NCBI GenBank assembly: GCA_963556255.1 | Contig: OY744612.1 | Coordinates: 25,532,940 to 25,596,939 of the forward strand | Reading direction: 5' to 3' | DNA length: 64,000 nt | Origin: Allolobophora icterica | Taxonomy: Eukaryota > Annelida > Clitellata > Crassiclitellata > Lumbricidae | Shown here: one piece after another, positions 1 through 11,110 of the stretch | How positions within the stretch are numbered: position 1 is the first letter of the stretch | Layout: each line of letters opens with the position of its first letter | Notes under the pieces: generated by a model | Database searches by the model: none | The model's input: the letters and a program-made list of their open reading frames with translations, nothing else | Told to the model about the DNA's origin: nothing | Made by a program: the position numbers and the translations under genes

Positions 1-93
1 TATCACTTTCTATTAATGAATTTATTTCTATTTACTGAACAGCTTCTTATTAACTTTTTCTATCCCAAAGATTTTTTAATGACCGTTCCTTAG

Positions 94-230
94 GTGGCGT
101 TCCTCACCCAAACCAATTCGGGGCCAACTCAACGGTGTGCCCCCAAAGATCAACTGGATCGACATGAATTACTTGGCCGGTGGATCTGCCAATGGCTATA
201 CAAACAGGCGCGTCTACACCATAGAAACAG
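94..230 (+). CDS. Probable internal exon, unknown protein
   Basis: The segment is preceded by TTCCTTAG and followed by CAG/GTAAAC, so it has both splice signals. One frame is open throughout, starting one base into the exon, and it ends with one base of the next codon. The 45-residue peptide (starting WRSSPKPIRGQLNGV, ending TNRRVYTIET) has ordinary globular composition. I do not recognise the family. No other exon of this gene could be identified in the window, so it may be the edge of a gene lying mostly to the left, or a chance open stretch. Confidence 0.4.
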
Positions 231-830
231 GTAAACAAGAAATGAGGGGGGAGATTAGTAAATGTATGTGCCATCATTTACAGGGGAAAGGAATGGAAAG
301 GTGAAGAGGAGGGGAGGGAGGAGAGGTTGCTCCAATGACTTGGGGGGGGGGATAGACGCCCCTGTATACAAATGTTTGGTTAGAATATGTTCTACGAAAA
401 CAAATTCTAACTGAATTTATTTCTACTAGTACTTACCAGACTTATCTTGTGCTTTAGCTTTGGATGAAACCCGGGCAAGTCCCATAATCCGGGACACTGA
501 CTCCGGATCAGTTCCGACTTCGGCAGGAAATTAACATGGCGTCTCCTAAGGCTACAGAAACCATTCCATGAAGACTGTATTTTTATCATTATTATTACAA
601 ACATTTTTAACGCGCGCAGAGGCACACAATGTTGCAAACTATCATAACATAGCGTTATGCACATATACACTTAATGCGATGTTATGTGTCGGGCCAGTGT
701 GTAACACTTAAAAGTATACTGTAAAACACGATGATGTTGCAATGCATTCTTTAACGTGTCCATGGTTAGATCAGTTACACATCCATGTGTGCACTGATTT
801 TTAAGTTAGGTACTTGATACATACAGCATG
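231..830. other. No gene seen; intron or intergenic
   Basis: This stretch is unique-looking, with purine-rich G runs around 245-350. A minus-strand open stretch at 407-670 has no splice signals or domain, and I do not count it as a gene. Confidence 0.5.
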
Positions 831-886
831 TGAATGAATGAATGAATGAATGAATGAATGAATGAATGGATGAATGAATGAATGAG
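831..886. repeat. (GAAT)n microsatellite
   Basis: About 12 GAAT units are followed by CAATCAATAAATC. GAAT tails also end retroelement fragments elsewhere in the window (about 17.92 kb and 46.42 kb), so this may be the tail of an eroded retrocopy. Confidence 0.85.
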
Positions 887-1106
887 CCAATCAATCAATA
901 AATCAGTTGGATTCATGTTACCAACTGCATAGGTTTATATCCTGTAATTGGGCAACTGTGTAGAGTGAAACCCATTTCGTTTCTAGTGAGTTCTTCTTTA
1001 TACACCTACTTGATTCTCTGTACATTCTCTCACTGCTGGCCATCAGTTAAGTGATTTCAATTGAACTCAAATCAAATAAACAGACAAACAAGCAAATACA
1101 CTCACT

Positions 1107-1107
1107 T

Positions 1108-1152
<45 letters not shown>

Positions 1153-1157
1153 GTCAG

Positions 1158-1190
<33 letters not shown>

Positions 1191-1205
1191 TCAATCAATC
1201 AATCG
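1107..1205. repeat. (AATC)n microsatellite
   Basis: More than 20 AATC units with two CAGTC interruptions. The candidate minus-strand terminal exon next to it takes its stop codon at the edge of this repeat. Confidence 0.9.
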
Positions 1206-2087
1206 AAGTGTCAGTTCGATCTTGAAACTCGCACCTGCACGACTGCTGATCCTTAGCCTCCTCTTTTCCTTCAGACACCAAATTCTCATTTTCCAGAAGC
1301 AGATCGCTCTCTCGCAGTTCCATCGGCTCCCGCCCAGACTCCTCTCCAGGCCCAGCAGCAGAGGAAGACGGTGCCCTAGTAACCACGGCAGCGCGGTAAC
1401 TCTCCTGGTCTCGAACGTCCGTCATACAATTATCAGACAATGAACTATCACTTCTTAGACAAATCGTCGAAGTCTCAGACCTAGGTGCCATTTCAGTCTC
1501 ATGGATTCTAGATAACCTTTCTTCGCTTTGAAGGTTAAAGTGGGTCTGTTTTTTCTTTGTATTTTCGTGATGTGAAGGTTCCAGGGGACCAGACGGACCT
1601 TCGCAACTTCTAAGGTCAAGGTCCATGGACTTTTTTGCAGCTTCAAGGGCAGATGGGATATTTAAAGTTTCAAGGGCAGGTCTCAGAGTTTCTTGAGTAG
1701 ATCTCTCTCTAATTCCGTCGAAACATCCAGAACGTTGAACAGCATTAGTTTCTTTCTTGCAAGGGAAAGACACGTGTTCCTTCAACCCCAAACTTTCTGC
1801 GGCACCCATATCACTAACCGATTCCTGTATGGGATGCTTGTTACCCTCTGACTGGGAGTTTTTATTGCCCTTCCCCGACCCCCGACCAGCTCGAGATTCT
1901 TGTCTCCCGGTGCGCGAGGCCCCGGCTTCCGGTTTGGAAGAGGCGCTGTTTGGGATAACCTTGGCGTCGTCCGATGACGTACTTCCGGTTTGCACGGTGC
2001 AATCGTTCCGCGAGTATCTCAGTTGTGTGGGGCTCATCAGGCGCCAGGATGGTTCCACTTCTATGGCACAGAAACCTCGTACAGGAT
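1195..2087 (-). CDS. Candidate terminal exon, Ser/Glu-rich disordered protein
   Basis: Read on the minus strand, a CAG acceptor at 2090-2088 is followed by about 297 open codons starting AT CCT GTA CGA. An in-frame TAG lies just upstream of the acceptor, so the frame begins with splicing. There is no ATG at the 5' end. The peptide begins PVRGFCAIEVEPSWRLM and soon becomes rich in Ser, Glu, Lys and Arg, like a disordered cytoplasmic tail. It ends at a stop at the AATC repeat. No family is recognised. It could be the 3' exon of the gene containing the candidate exons at 5.4-5.7 kb and 8.9-9.3 kb. A frame this long without stops in AT-rich DNA argues for real coding sequence. Confidence 0.4.
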
Positions 2088-2145
2088 CTGTTGGCTAGGT
2101 ACAAACATAAATAACCATTGAAAACAGATCTTGAGTAGACTAAGA

Positions 2146-2462
2146 CAGTGGTTCTCAACCTTCTGGGACTCAAGGACCACTTATAAATTTTGTGTCTCGG
2201 TCGCGGACCACCACTAAAAATTGTGCCAAAAACAGATTAATACAAATTTTTTTACCATAAATTCGCGTTTTATTAGTTTCATGCTGCGATCTAGCCGATT
2301 CTAGCGATTGAAATAAAACAAAAATTGACAAAATTGACAAAATTTGCCTATTTGCATGTTTTTTAATTCTAAAATATATAAATTGTAGGCCTTGCTCGCG
2401 GACCACCAGGCAGATGGCCGCGGACCACCAGTGGTCCGCGGACCACAGGTTGAGAACCGCTG
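2146..2462. mobile_element. hAT-type MITE, 317 bp
   Basis: Terminal inverted repeats begin CAGTGGTTCTCAACC. The 8-bp target duplication GACTAAGA is perfect (2138-2145 and 2463-2470). Copies of GGACCAC lie just inside both ends. There is no coding capacity. Confidence 0.93.
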
Positions 2463-2584
2463 GACTAAGACATGACACTGCATATCTTTGCTTTGTTACC
2501 CTCGCGTGTAGGTCAACGAGCGAATAGCCACGCCACCTAGCGAAAGGTTCAATTAAATTAGGGTCAGAGGATGCAGTTTAGTTC

Positions 2585-2586
<2 letters not shown>

Positions 2587-2679
<93 letters not shown>

Positions 2680-2745
2680 ATGATGATGATGACGATGATG
2701 ATCAATCAGTCAATCAATCAATCAAACAATCAATTTTTTATTGCA
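2587..2745. repeat. (GAT)n followed by CAAT-rich repeat
   Basis: About 38 GAT units run into a CAATCAATC stretch. The poly-Asp reading frame here is an artefact of the repeat. Confidence 0.95.
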
Positions 2746-2960
2746 ACGATTTAACATACATCAGTTCAACATTGGTATGTTACAAGAAAACGTTGACAAA
2801 GGGAAGGCCCACAAGGGATGGAAATCCCGCTAATAGTGACACCCAATTTTGTCAGTTAATTACGTTGAAGATAGAGGTTCGATTGAGAGACAGAGTGATA
2901 AGCTTAACTAACTATTCATAAGCATACAAAAACAGTGCACAGTGTTTTGATTATGAACAA
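2700..2960 (-). repeat. Possible retroelement 3' end with (ATTG)n tail
   Basis: On the minus strand, about 200 bases of complex sequence end in GCAATAAAAAATTGATTG and an ATTG repeat. This is the arrangement of a SINE or LINE 3' end. The family is not identified. Confidence 0.3.
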
Positions 2961-3003
2961 TATAGTCTTAGATCAACAGTTGCAAGACAGCATGTAATCC
3001 AGT

Positions 3004-3060
3004 TTGATGATGATGATGATGATGACGACGACGACGACGACGAAGACCATGATGATGACG
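3004..3060. repeat. GAT/GAC trinucleotide tract
   Basis: GATGAT is followed by GACGAC units. Imperfect GATGA motifs continue to about 3160. Confidence 0.85.
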
Positions 3061-3365
3061 ATGGCAAAGATAGAAATTGCAATGATGATAATCTACGATG
3101 ATAATGATAACTGATGGTGATGACGATTGTAGCTTATACTGATGATGACGACGGCAGCAGTTATCATGACATAAGAAATCGGGAATATCAAGCATCTGGT
3201 TTCAAACCCTTACCGTCGTGTCTTGGTGTCTGACGTCGATATCCACTTGTTCACCCTGTTCAACGGATATTAGGACATCTTAATAAGAACTCTTATTTGC
3301 ATCGCCCCTATACCAATACTCGCCAAACATTGCTGAGACCTATAGTGGGCTTAGGTTTCAACTCA

Positions 3366-3398
3366 TCTAATCTAATCTAATCTAATCTAATCTAATCA
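3366..3398. repeat. (TAATC)n pentanucleotide repeat
   Basis: Six to seven units of TAATC. Confidence 0.9.
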
Positions 3399-3440
3399 TA
3401 GTTTTACTGGAATCTTCTGTAAAGCCACTGCTGCAATGTA

Positions 3441-3735
3441 CAGGGTGGACCAGCATAAATTAACCGACTATATGGTTTCATTTGTTGTTGTTGCAGTTAC
3501 TGTTAAAATTGTCATGAATTATTGTTTTTAATAGCTAGTTACTGCAAAAACGCTGGCTTTTGTTATGTCACGATCTGCATCATGTAGGCTAAAGCTACAA
3601 TAATAAATGTGCTTGAATCTTAATATAGAGCGAAATATCTTTAATTTGACGCATTAAGTATAAATGACTTACAAAAATTGGCGGAGTTAGGCCTATATGC
3701 CTGCAAAGTCGGTTCATTTATGCTGGCCCACCCTG
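3441..3735. mobile_element. Tc1/mariner-like MITE, 295 bp
   Basis: The ends are inverted copies of about 28 bp starting CAGGGTGG-CCAGCATAAAT, with about four mismatches. Both sides are flanked by TA (3439-3440 and 3736-3737), the target duplication of the Tc1/mariner group. No ORF. Confidence 0.88.
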
Positions 3736-3737
3736 TA

Positions 3738-4306
3738 TAATCACCTACTGATGGTCGCCTCCAATCACAAGACCATACAACCCATTGTACAAAACTAATG
3801 GCTGTACTTCTCTTTTATGTATTGTCATCGTTAAAATCTCCTATTGTCAGTGTCCTGGTCCTATACTAAGGCGCTATATGAATGCTAAAAGATGTAATTG
3901 CACTGTATATAAATACATGATTTTTAAATATACATAAAAGCTGTCCGGATGGAATTTTTAGGCTGAAATAGTCTAGAGTTCACTTGCACTTACAAACACG
4001 ATAAGGAGCTTGGGGTAACCTAAGTTTTGTGACTGGGGTTATCAAGGAGCAAAATAATAAGACGTCTGGGTCTAGATGGATTAGTGGGGTGCTGAAGCTG
4101 CACTAGGAACAAGTATAACCTCACCCAGGAACGGGAAACAGCTGGCCTTGCAGCGGTGGAATATTACTGCATACACAAATTAATAGGCCAAGGAATATCG
4201 ACAAAAATTTCAGTCACTATGTCTTTGTGCGTGCACATACATGTATTGTGCTGTATTTGTTAACTTTTATAACGTTACATCCAGAACAAAGCACTCAGTG
4301 TCTATG
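3738..4306. other. No gene seen
   Basis: Unremarkable AT-rich sequence. I see no supported exon, repeat structure or RNA gene. Confidence 0.4.
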
Positions 4307-5112
4307 CATGATGGGCCAGTAGGAATGCAACTAATATGAATGGATATAACTTGAACAATTGTTATCCGAACATCGTGCCCAATATACTAAATTGAAAGTA
4401 ATCATCCACTCTACTACTGTGTCAAATCTTGCACTGATATACGGCACCGTTGTTATAAAATTTCGGTGCGGCGCACACCTCTCAATTTTGAATGTAAATA
4501 TTGAACATCATGGCGCCGCTCACGGAAGAGGATAGAATTTTAATCCGAATTTTAAGAGCAGAAAAAGGATACAATGCACATCAGATGATGATAGAATTCC
4601 CGTCTAGAAAATGGAATAAATATGCTCTACATCGATTGATTAAACATCAGCAACTGGTCTATCGTGAACCGATACGTGACGTTGAACATTTGAAAGAAGT
4701 GATTCTTTGCTGCTGGGCTGAGATAACCCAAGCACTGGTGGACTCAGCCATCGATCAGTGGTCGTCTCGTGTTGATGCAGTCATTAAAGCATGTGGTGGA
4801 CATATTGAGTATTTGTTTGACTGATGGTAAATTCACTCAAGATACTAATTGTTAGTACTAAGTGATTGTTTAGAATTGACATCTTCAGTTTCAGACTTTT
4901 GTTTTTTCTTGCAGTTTGCATGGCAAGAAAATGGTACATCGAATATTAATAGCATTATCTCAAAACGTCGTAATAGTACCTCCTCGTAGATATTTTGCAG
5001 AATGATAAAATGGATAATTATCTTCAATCTGATATATTGGACAAGAGGCTTAGATAAAAAGTGTTCAAGTTATAAGGTGTCAAAGTTGTTGCATTTTCAC
5101 TGGCCCAACCTG
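4307..5112 (+). mobile_element. Internally deleted Tc1/mariner-like transposon, 806 bp
   Basis: The right end reads GCATTTTCACTGGCCCAACC then TGTA. The left end has a degenerate inverted match (GGGCCAGT..GAATGCAAC). TA follows the right end, while the left flank has decayed. It carries a short transposase-derived ORF (4510-4824), so it looks like a deletion derivative of an autonomous element. Confidence 0.7.
4510..4824 (+). CDS. Transposase remnant: N-terminal helix-turn-helix fused to C-terminal tail
   Basis: The first ATG (4510) opens a 104-codon frame starting MAPLTEEDRILIRILRAEKG. Residues about 5-50 resemble the N-terminal DNA-binding helix-turn-helix of Tc1/mariner-like transposases. 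Residues about 62-103 (LKEVI..W.EITQALVDSAID..SSRVDAVIKACGGHIEY) match the C-terminal tail typical of DDE_3-type transposases. The whole catalytic DDE region is missing between them, so the product cannot be an active transposase. The frame has no stop and could encode a small DNA-binding protein. I call it an element relic, not a host gene. Confidence 0.6.
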   Translation: MAPLTEEDRILIRILRAEKGYNAHQMMIEFPSRKWNKYALHRLIKHQQLVYREPIRDVEHLKEVILCCWAEITQALVDSAIDQWSSRVDAVIKACGGHIEYLFD

Positions 5113-5331
5113 TACATATGTATGTATGCATGTATGAGCATACGTGTACGACGTTGTACGTGTATGTAAGTAAGTATGCATGTCTATATCTGGACATTTA
5201 TGTAAGGGAACCGTATAATTGGTGAAAGTAAATTGGTGAAACATGACGTCCTTATGTTGCATAGTCCAACGTCAGAGTCATGCCAATTGGTAATTCTCAA
5301 GAGGTCGACAATTGCACAGGCATTTCTGTTT

Positions 5332-5400
5332 CCCGGAGGCTTCTGTGCTGAGAGCGCCTCTGAACTGGTATCCTGCGAGAGGCGCTTCATAAATTTCTAG
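5332..5400 (+). repeat. Fragment of the GCGCC retroelement 3' end
   Basis: Contains GAGCGCCTCTGAACTGGTAT and GAGAGGCGCTTCATAAATT. This matches the segment that follows a LINE C-terminus at 17.86 kb. Confidence 0.6.
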
Positions 5401-5410
5401 CTACAATAAA

Positions 5411-5688
5411 TCACAATAGTAACAATAGCAGTAACAATAACGACCAAAAGAACAATAACGGTCGCCTGACCCGGTAATCGTCGCACTGCTTCTGCCAGGA
5501 CTGTTCACGCAGGTTGAAGAACGTGTACCTTCGTTGGCTAGTGACTGCCGACACGTGTTCCTTGAGCAACAAGAGCAGTCCATCCCACAATTCCTTTCGA
5601 CCTTTGATCTCCGGTGTGTGCGAATAGCCACTTTCAGTGTCGAATGGGGGCTCTGAATCATGGATCACCACGTCCAGGGTTATGGGAT
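5411..5688 (-). CDS. Candidate exon of a minus-strand gene, unknown domain
   Basis: On the minus strand a strong acceptor (TTTCTTTCCAG) is followed by AT CCC ATA ACC, then an open frame of about 91 codons starting PITLDVVIHDSEPPFDTESG. Its middle part (RKELWDGLLLLLKEHV) looks like a folded alpha/beta domain. The exon may end at CGG/GTCAGG (exon end near 5471). Alternatively it may read on through a leucine-rich tail to the stop at 5411. The entry phase (two bases complete the first codon) matches the possible donor of the death-domain exon upstream, so both may be exons of one gene. The family is not recognised. Confidence 0.45.
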
Positions 5689-5744
5689 CTGGAAAGAAAC
5701 ACGTGCACTCAATTCCTCAGCAGGATTATGTCACGTCTTCTCGG

Positions 5745-7309
5745 TAGAGCCCTGCGCCGGCCGCGCCGCCGCCGCCGACATTTCGTGGGCGCCGCCGCCG
5801 CCGATTTTTGTTTGTCGGCGCGCCGCCGCCGCCGCCGCCGACAATCTGTCGGCGCGCCGCCGATGCCAGTTTTATATGCTTAATTCTTATTGTTGCATTT
5901 TTCATGTTTTGCATGATTTGCACAGATAAACAAACTATTCTCAGAAAGCACTTTGATTGGTAGGAACTCGTGTGTTAATGAAGAAGATAAAGAGTGAACA
6001 TAGCTAATTACAATGTTTGTGGTCTTTATCTTGATACCAAGAATGCATTGTCTTCCTGACAAAATTCGTTTTCCTTATACTTTGATCATCTTGTCTTTGT
6101 GCCATGATATACACACAGTCATTTAAAGCGATATCTTGTTACAAGTAGCCATTGTTTTGATACATCTGTTCCTGTTGCCATTTCCTTAATACCTTGACAG
6201 CAAAAGCAACATGCAATGCATGTCTTTGTATGTGTACTACAGTACTACAATATTCCCTCATTCGTTGCCTTCATGTGAATAGCTTCTATAACTTATTGAT
6301 TGTAGTCTGTGGTCTTATTTCAATGGTGTAAATTTGTGGCTTAATGTTGTAAGATTAGAGGAGTTTATGAGTGCTATTAATATCAAGATATGCCATTTAA
6401 CTAATTCCTGCAGAAGGGAAGGTATAATTGATTAATACTTTTGGCTGGAATCTATTCAGGTAAGCTGTATCAGTTGACACAGGTTATGACTTAGTACGTA
6501 TATTATCAAGAATGGTCTTTTTCAGTTTAGTCTGATACGAACAATGGGTCTATATGTGGAAACTATAATGACGTGGCACCAATTCAAACGGGCAGCAGAC
6601 CACCTGGTAAATTCATTGAAATATTAACAGGAGTGAGGCCACTCGGCGCAGTGTATAGGAAAACGTATATGTTTACATTTCACTTCATGGCTTCAGCAAC
6701 CTCTCTTACTGGGAGGATGCTGTTATCCAGCATCTCCCATGTGACTTGGTGTGTAGGCTTAAATTGTATCAGTGCATATGCAAGTGTATTTATGCAATAT
6801 GCAAATGCATGTTGCTTCATCTGATTACAATTTGCCAATACCTATACAGATGTGCAGTGTAATTAAGGATGTTCATATTTGCAAGGCAAATGTCTGAAGG
6901 TGTCTTCTCTTTCAGTCCCTTTATATGTAGTTGAGCTTCAGTGTGATGGAGTGGCTTTAGAGAACTTGGCCCTCTTGACTGGTCCCAGGACCAACGGCTG
7001 TTCAACTCTCATAGTGACTCACATGGGCGTCCGGAGGAGCGGCAAGGGGAATTTGCCTCCTGGATTTGTGAATAGATTTTCCATGCAAAAACGTCATTTT
7101 TCCCCCCCGGAAAAATTTTGCCCCCCGGAAAAATTCCTGCGAATACCCATGGTGACTCATGTTTCTGACTAGGGCACGCCGCGCCGCGCCGACGCCGACA
7201 TTTTGTGGGCGCCGCCGCCGCCGATTTTTGTTCGTCGGCGCGCCGCCGCCGCCCACCAAAAATGACCGGCGCGCCGCCGCCGACACTATGACGTCGGCGC
7301 AGGGCTCTA
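5745..7309. mobile_element. hAT-type element with GC-rich ends, 1565 bp
   Basis: The inverted ends begin TAGAGCCCTGCGCCG, which fits the hAT start pattern YARNG. The 8-bp duplication CTTCTCGG is perfect (5737-5744 and 7310-7317). Both ends carry about 120 bp of GCC-rich sequence with a shared subterminal motif (GACATTT-GTGGGCGCC at about 5777 and 7197). The interior is AT-rich and shows no transposase. A 276-bp relative is at 25511-25786. Confidence 0.92.
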
Positions 7310-7363
7310 CTTCTCGGTGTATATAAAGTGTACATAAATATACACATGTGCACTTATATAGTT

Positions 7364-7512
7364 TAACATTTATATAGCGCCTCAGCGAAGGACTAGGACT
7401 TTCCTCCTGGCTTTCGACCGGACTCAACCCGGATTTTGCTTAGCAGGAACCAACGACTGAATGAGGTCTTCTGTATTATTTCTCTGGCGCTATATAAGTT
7501 TTTAGAATTTAT
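7364..7512. repeat. GCGCC-family repeat with inverted ends
   Basis: Starts ACATTTATATAGCGCC and ends GGCGCTATATAAG, so the two ends are inverted copies. The motif is shared with fragments at 5.3, 11.4, 12.1, 17.9 and 46.4 kb. Confidence 0.55.
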
Positions 7513-7725
7513 TTAGAATAAATTTGCGACCAGGTTCCTCTTACGGAGTACGATGGTTGACTGGTTTCATTTGAAGCAACCATTCGCTGATGCCGGCTAT
7601 GTTTTGAAAACGGCGCTGTAGAAGTCATAAGCTTAAAATAAAATGTCAAAGTGTAGCATTGCGTCATCTGTCATCGTCATCATCAACATCATCGTGATCA
7701 TTATCACACAGTACATGCTATGGCG

Positions 7726-7918
7726 CAGTGGCGTAGAAAGTTTTTTTGGGGGCCCTTGTGCAGAGCTTCGATGATGGGCCCCTTGAACCCCCTTCGTTGC
7801 TAACTTGCTGTATTTACTTTTTGGTTAAAAATGACTGTATACTCGCTGCCAGGGGCCCTTCTGACCTCCTGGGCCCTTGTGCATTGCACAACCTGCACAA
7901 CACATTGCTACGCCACTG
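7726..7918. mobile_element. hAT-type MITE, 193 bp
   Basis: Inverted ends CAGTGGCGTAG / CTACGCCACTG. Perfect 8-bp duplication CTATGGCG (7718-7725 and 7919-7926). GGGGGCCC-type blocks lie just inside the ends. Non-coding. Confidence 0.93.
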
Positions 7919-7926
7919 CTATGGCG

Positions 7927-8600
7927 CCACTCAACCTGTGCTCAGCAGCGCCTTACACAACAGACTATTAAGGGAAGGCCGCACGAAACAGTACGTCTTA
8001 AGGTGATTGCAAAGGGTAGGGTGGGAGTCCAGAGGATTTTAAAAGAAATTTGCACTGCTGGGAACATTTTGAAAAAGGACTTCTTCGCGCGTAATTTTAC
8101 GTAAAAGAGCACTGAATCAGAGAAAATTGGAAAAGGACATAGGCCTATATTCTAAATATCTGAACTTTCAAGCAGTCAAATTATCGAAATAAACAAATTA
8201 TCAAAATGAAACAATTAACATTTGCAAAATTCACTGGTAGGGAAAAGGCCACGGAATTTGGGTGGGGAATTTGAGAGGGCTGGTGGGGAATTTTCCCACC
8301 AGTTAACATGTTAGAAATCCTCTGTGGGAATCCATGGACCGCAAAAACCAGCGGCAATGAGTTCCAGGCGCTAAGTATAAATATACCATAATCCTCGTCA
8401 TCGTTGTTGTCATTATCATTATCGTCGTTGTCGTCATCATCACCAACATTATCGTCGTCGTTACCATCAGTTCCTGACGTCAATGCGTTTAAATTTGTGC
8501 TTTCAAAAGCATGTCTAAAATTTAATGTGTGTTGAAATATGTGTTTTTGAAAATGTGTTTAAACTTGTGCTCCTAAAATTATATCTACACGTGCGCGCGT
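7927..8600. other. No gene seen
   Basis: Complex sequence with a run of GTC/GTT and CATCAT triplets at about 8395-8470. A minus-strand reading near 8340-8400 contains SAWNSLP, which recalls LINE C-termini, but it is too short to call. Confidence 0.35.
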
Positions 8601-8604
8601 GCGT

Positions 8605-8876
<272 letters not shown>

Positions 8877-8902
8877 TTAAGTTGGTGCTTTCAAAATTTT
8901 GT

Positions 8903-9289
8903 TTAGATGTGTTCATGTGTCTGTTTATTATATGTAACTTTAAATTCATTTAAGTTATAAAGCGTTGTTGTACTCCGCCTGAAGTCCTCGAGCTCACGGA
9001 CGATGTCCTGTCGTTCAATCTGCTGGAGCTTCGAACGAAGTACTCTGATCGTACTCCCGTTCCTCGTTGACCAATCCCTCAGAAGATCATAGCCCGGAAT
9101 CTGTCGACGCTCGTAGTTGTCCATTTCGACCATCGTGTAGCCCAGCTGCTCCCCGATCGCCCGCCAGTCACGGCAGGGCATCGTGGTCATCAGCTTCTGC
9201 CCGATTCGTATGAGCGCCGTGTTAGGAAGGTCGCGGACGAGGCAGTCGAGCTTGTAGTAGAAGAGTCGTGGGTCATCATCGCCTGTCAT
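8903..9289 (-). CDS. Death-domain protein (possibly MyD88-like), exon
   Basis: The 128-codon frame from the ATG at 9289 is mostly one death domain, about residues 19-104. Recognisable spacing includes CRDWRAIGEQLGY, then P-GYDLLRDW, then S-IRVL-KL--I-R-DIV-EL. This helix pattern is shared by the MyD88, IRAK and p75NTR death domains, and the gap-free spacing fits MyD88 best. Such domains assemble signalling complexes in innate immunity or apoptosis. A good acceptor (TTATTTTTCATATCAG) lies upstream, giving an exon start at 9344 with an open frame into the ATG, so the ATG may be internal. A weak donor (CGGA/GTACAA) after 8974 would remove the last 23 codons. No TIR domain was found. Confidence 0.6.
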   Translation of the reverse strand: MTGDDDPRLFYYKLDCLVRDLPNTALIRIGQKLMTTMPCRDWRAIGEQLGYTMVEMDNYERRQIPGYDLLRDWSTRNGSTIRVLRSKLQQIERQDIVRELEDFRRSTTTLYNLNEFKVTYNKQTHEHI

Positions 9290-9384
9290 GGCGCCGTCTC
9301 CAAGTCTACGTGCACAAGAAGAAGATTTCCTGATATCCCAGCCTCTGATATGAAAAATAAGGAAGAATAGATATCGGTCGATAA

Positions 9385-11110
9385 TTAGTCAGGTCGTCTC
9401 TTTCACCTTTTTATAAACTGGTGCAACCTTCTCAATCTTCAGGGTTTGAGGGAAGACACCAGTGATTAAAGAGAAATTGACTATCTCGGCTAATGAATGA
9501 GATATGCAGCCAATAGAGAGACTCGCAATGCAGGGGTCAGTGAACATGTTCACAACATTGCTATGCTATTTAGACAAAGAATTTCTTTAGGAGAAGTTAA
9601 ATGGAGACCAAAAGATTTCAAGGGAGGAAGTTTCATATATTTCTCATATATCTCCCCCCCGGAAATGCAGATATTTTCCCATCAAATGACCAAGGAATGC
9701 TCGCAAAATAATTAGGGGCCTACGGAATTTACTCAGGGTCTTCAATTTTATTACCATTGATATTCAGCGATTCAAATAAGGTATCATGTATGATGTTGCC
9801 CCATATTTGTTAAAGATCGAATTAGGCCTAAATTCCTAGTTTTCTTTAAATCATTTCTACATTTCTCAAAATCTAATCCCATAGCGTAATAACATCTTTC
9901 AGCATTTACCCGAATTGTTTTGAATTTATTTTGGTATGACACGAATTTATTCCTATTCGTTACTCTGGGAGTTTTTATACATTTCAGATATAGCTGCGCC
10001 TTTTTTTACTTGATTTAAGCAGACCTATTGTCATCTAGGGTTGTTTAATGATAACTTTACCTCGGTTCTTATTTCGATTTGGTGGGCAAGATTTATCAGA
10101 AATACTTTTAAATATCACCAGGAACAAATCATCGCCCCATCTACCTCCCCATCTCATCACAGATTGGCAACCGCAGACCTATCCTGACAGGAGATAAGCT
10201 CTCGACATGTTTCCTTATTTTCCTCAGCAAAATTCCTTAAGTCCCCAAGAGAGGGATTTTCATGCTTGCAGGGCCGCGTTAAGGCTAGTGCGGGCCCGGG
10301 TGCTGTGATTACCTATACAGCCATCAGCGCGGGGCCCAATTACAAGTAGGGCCTACATAAAATTTTTAATGTACTTCCGAAAATGCGGACCCCTCAAAAC
10401 TGCGGGTCCGGGTGCTGCAGCACCCGGACGGACCCCCCCCCTTAATGCGGGCCTGCATGCTTGAGTGTTCAAGGTCAATGCGAATCAGTGTGTGTAGGTG
10501 GTCAAATATATTAGAGGCTATAATTGTCGAATCAACTGTGTTCATCCAGGCATTTGTAAACAGGTTGTCAATCACCGTCAACGAGTGGGGCGCTATTCTA
10601 TAGTAGGTTTGGTAACTACCGGTAGAAAATGATACGCTGTTAAACACCCGTAGAAAGAAACCGTTGCCTATGCTCACTAGATTTTAGCAGGTCAATGTTT
10701 AAAATCCCCCACTACCATTATATCTTTTATTCTTTTTGTTAATTCAGGTAACAAGTGTTCAAAGGCCTTGGAGAAATCCTCCACGTTCTGACCAGGAGGC
10801 CTATAGATGATGCCCAGTGTTAGCTTTTCCTTAGTAATTTTATAGTAATATGAAGATACAGCCCTTCGTAGAGCAACGTGGAAGTTTACGTTCAAGAGGT
10901 TCGACCTATTGAAAAGAAAGCCATTGTTAATCAGTAATCCCACTCCTCCACCCTGGCCGTTGGACCTTGGCTTCTGTATAAATTGGTATCCCGGTATGTT
11001 GACTCAGTCCTCAGAATTCACCTTCAACCACGTTTCGGATAAAGCAAGAATGGAAACTGAAAGTTGGTGAATTTTCGAGTCCCTCAGTAACTCCACAAAG
11101 AGGATCGGCA
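9385..11110 (-). pseudogene. Decayed LINE (endonuclease to start of reverse transcriptase)
   Basis: In minus-strand order there are apurinic endonuclease motifs: ILALSETWLKVNSED, a TGA stop, VNIPGYQFI, GQGGGVGLLINN, LGIIYRPPGQN and VVGDF (11070-10690). Next come HSLTVIDNLFTN and DHLHTLIRI (10610-10475), then the linker between endonuclease and RT (KFKTIRVNAERCYYAMGL, INGNKIEDPE). The RT start LAEIVNFSLITGVFPQTLKI lies near 9490-9400. Stops and frameshifts interrupt it. The rest of RT is missing, and a hAT MITE has inserted at 10269-10455. It resembles a CR1/L2-type element, but the clade is not certain. Confidence 0.75.
10269..10455. mobile_element. hAT-type MITE, 187 bp, inside a LINE
   Basis: Inverted ends CAGGGCCGCGTTAAGG / CCTTAATGCGGGCCTG. 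Perfect 8-bp duplication CATGCTTG (10261-10268 and 10456-10463). It interrupts the LINE relic and is therefore younger than it. Confidence 0.92.
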
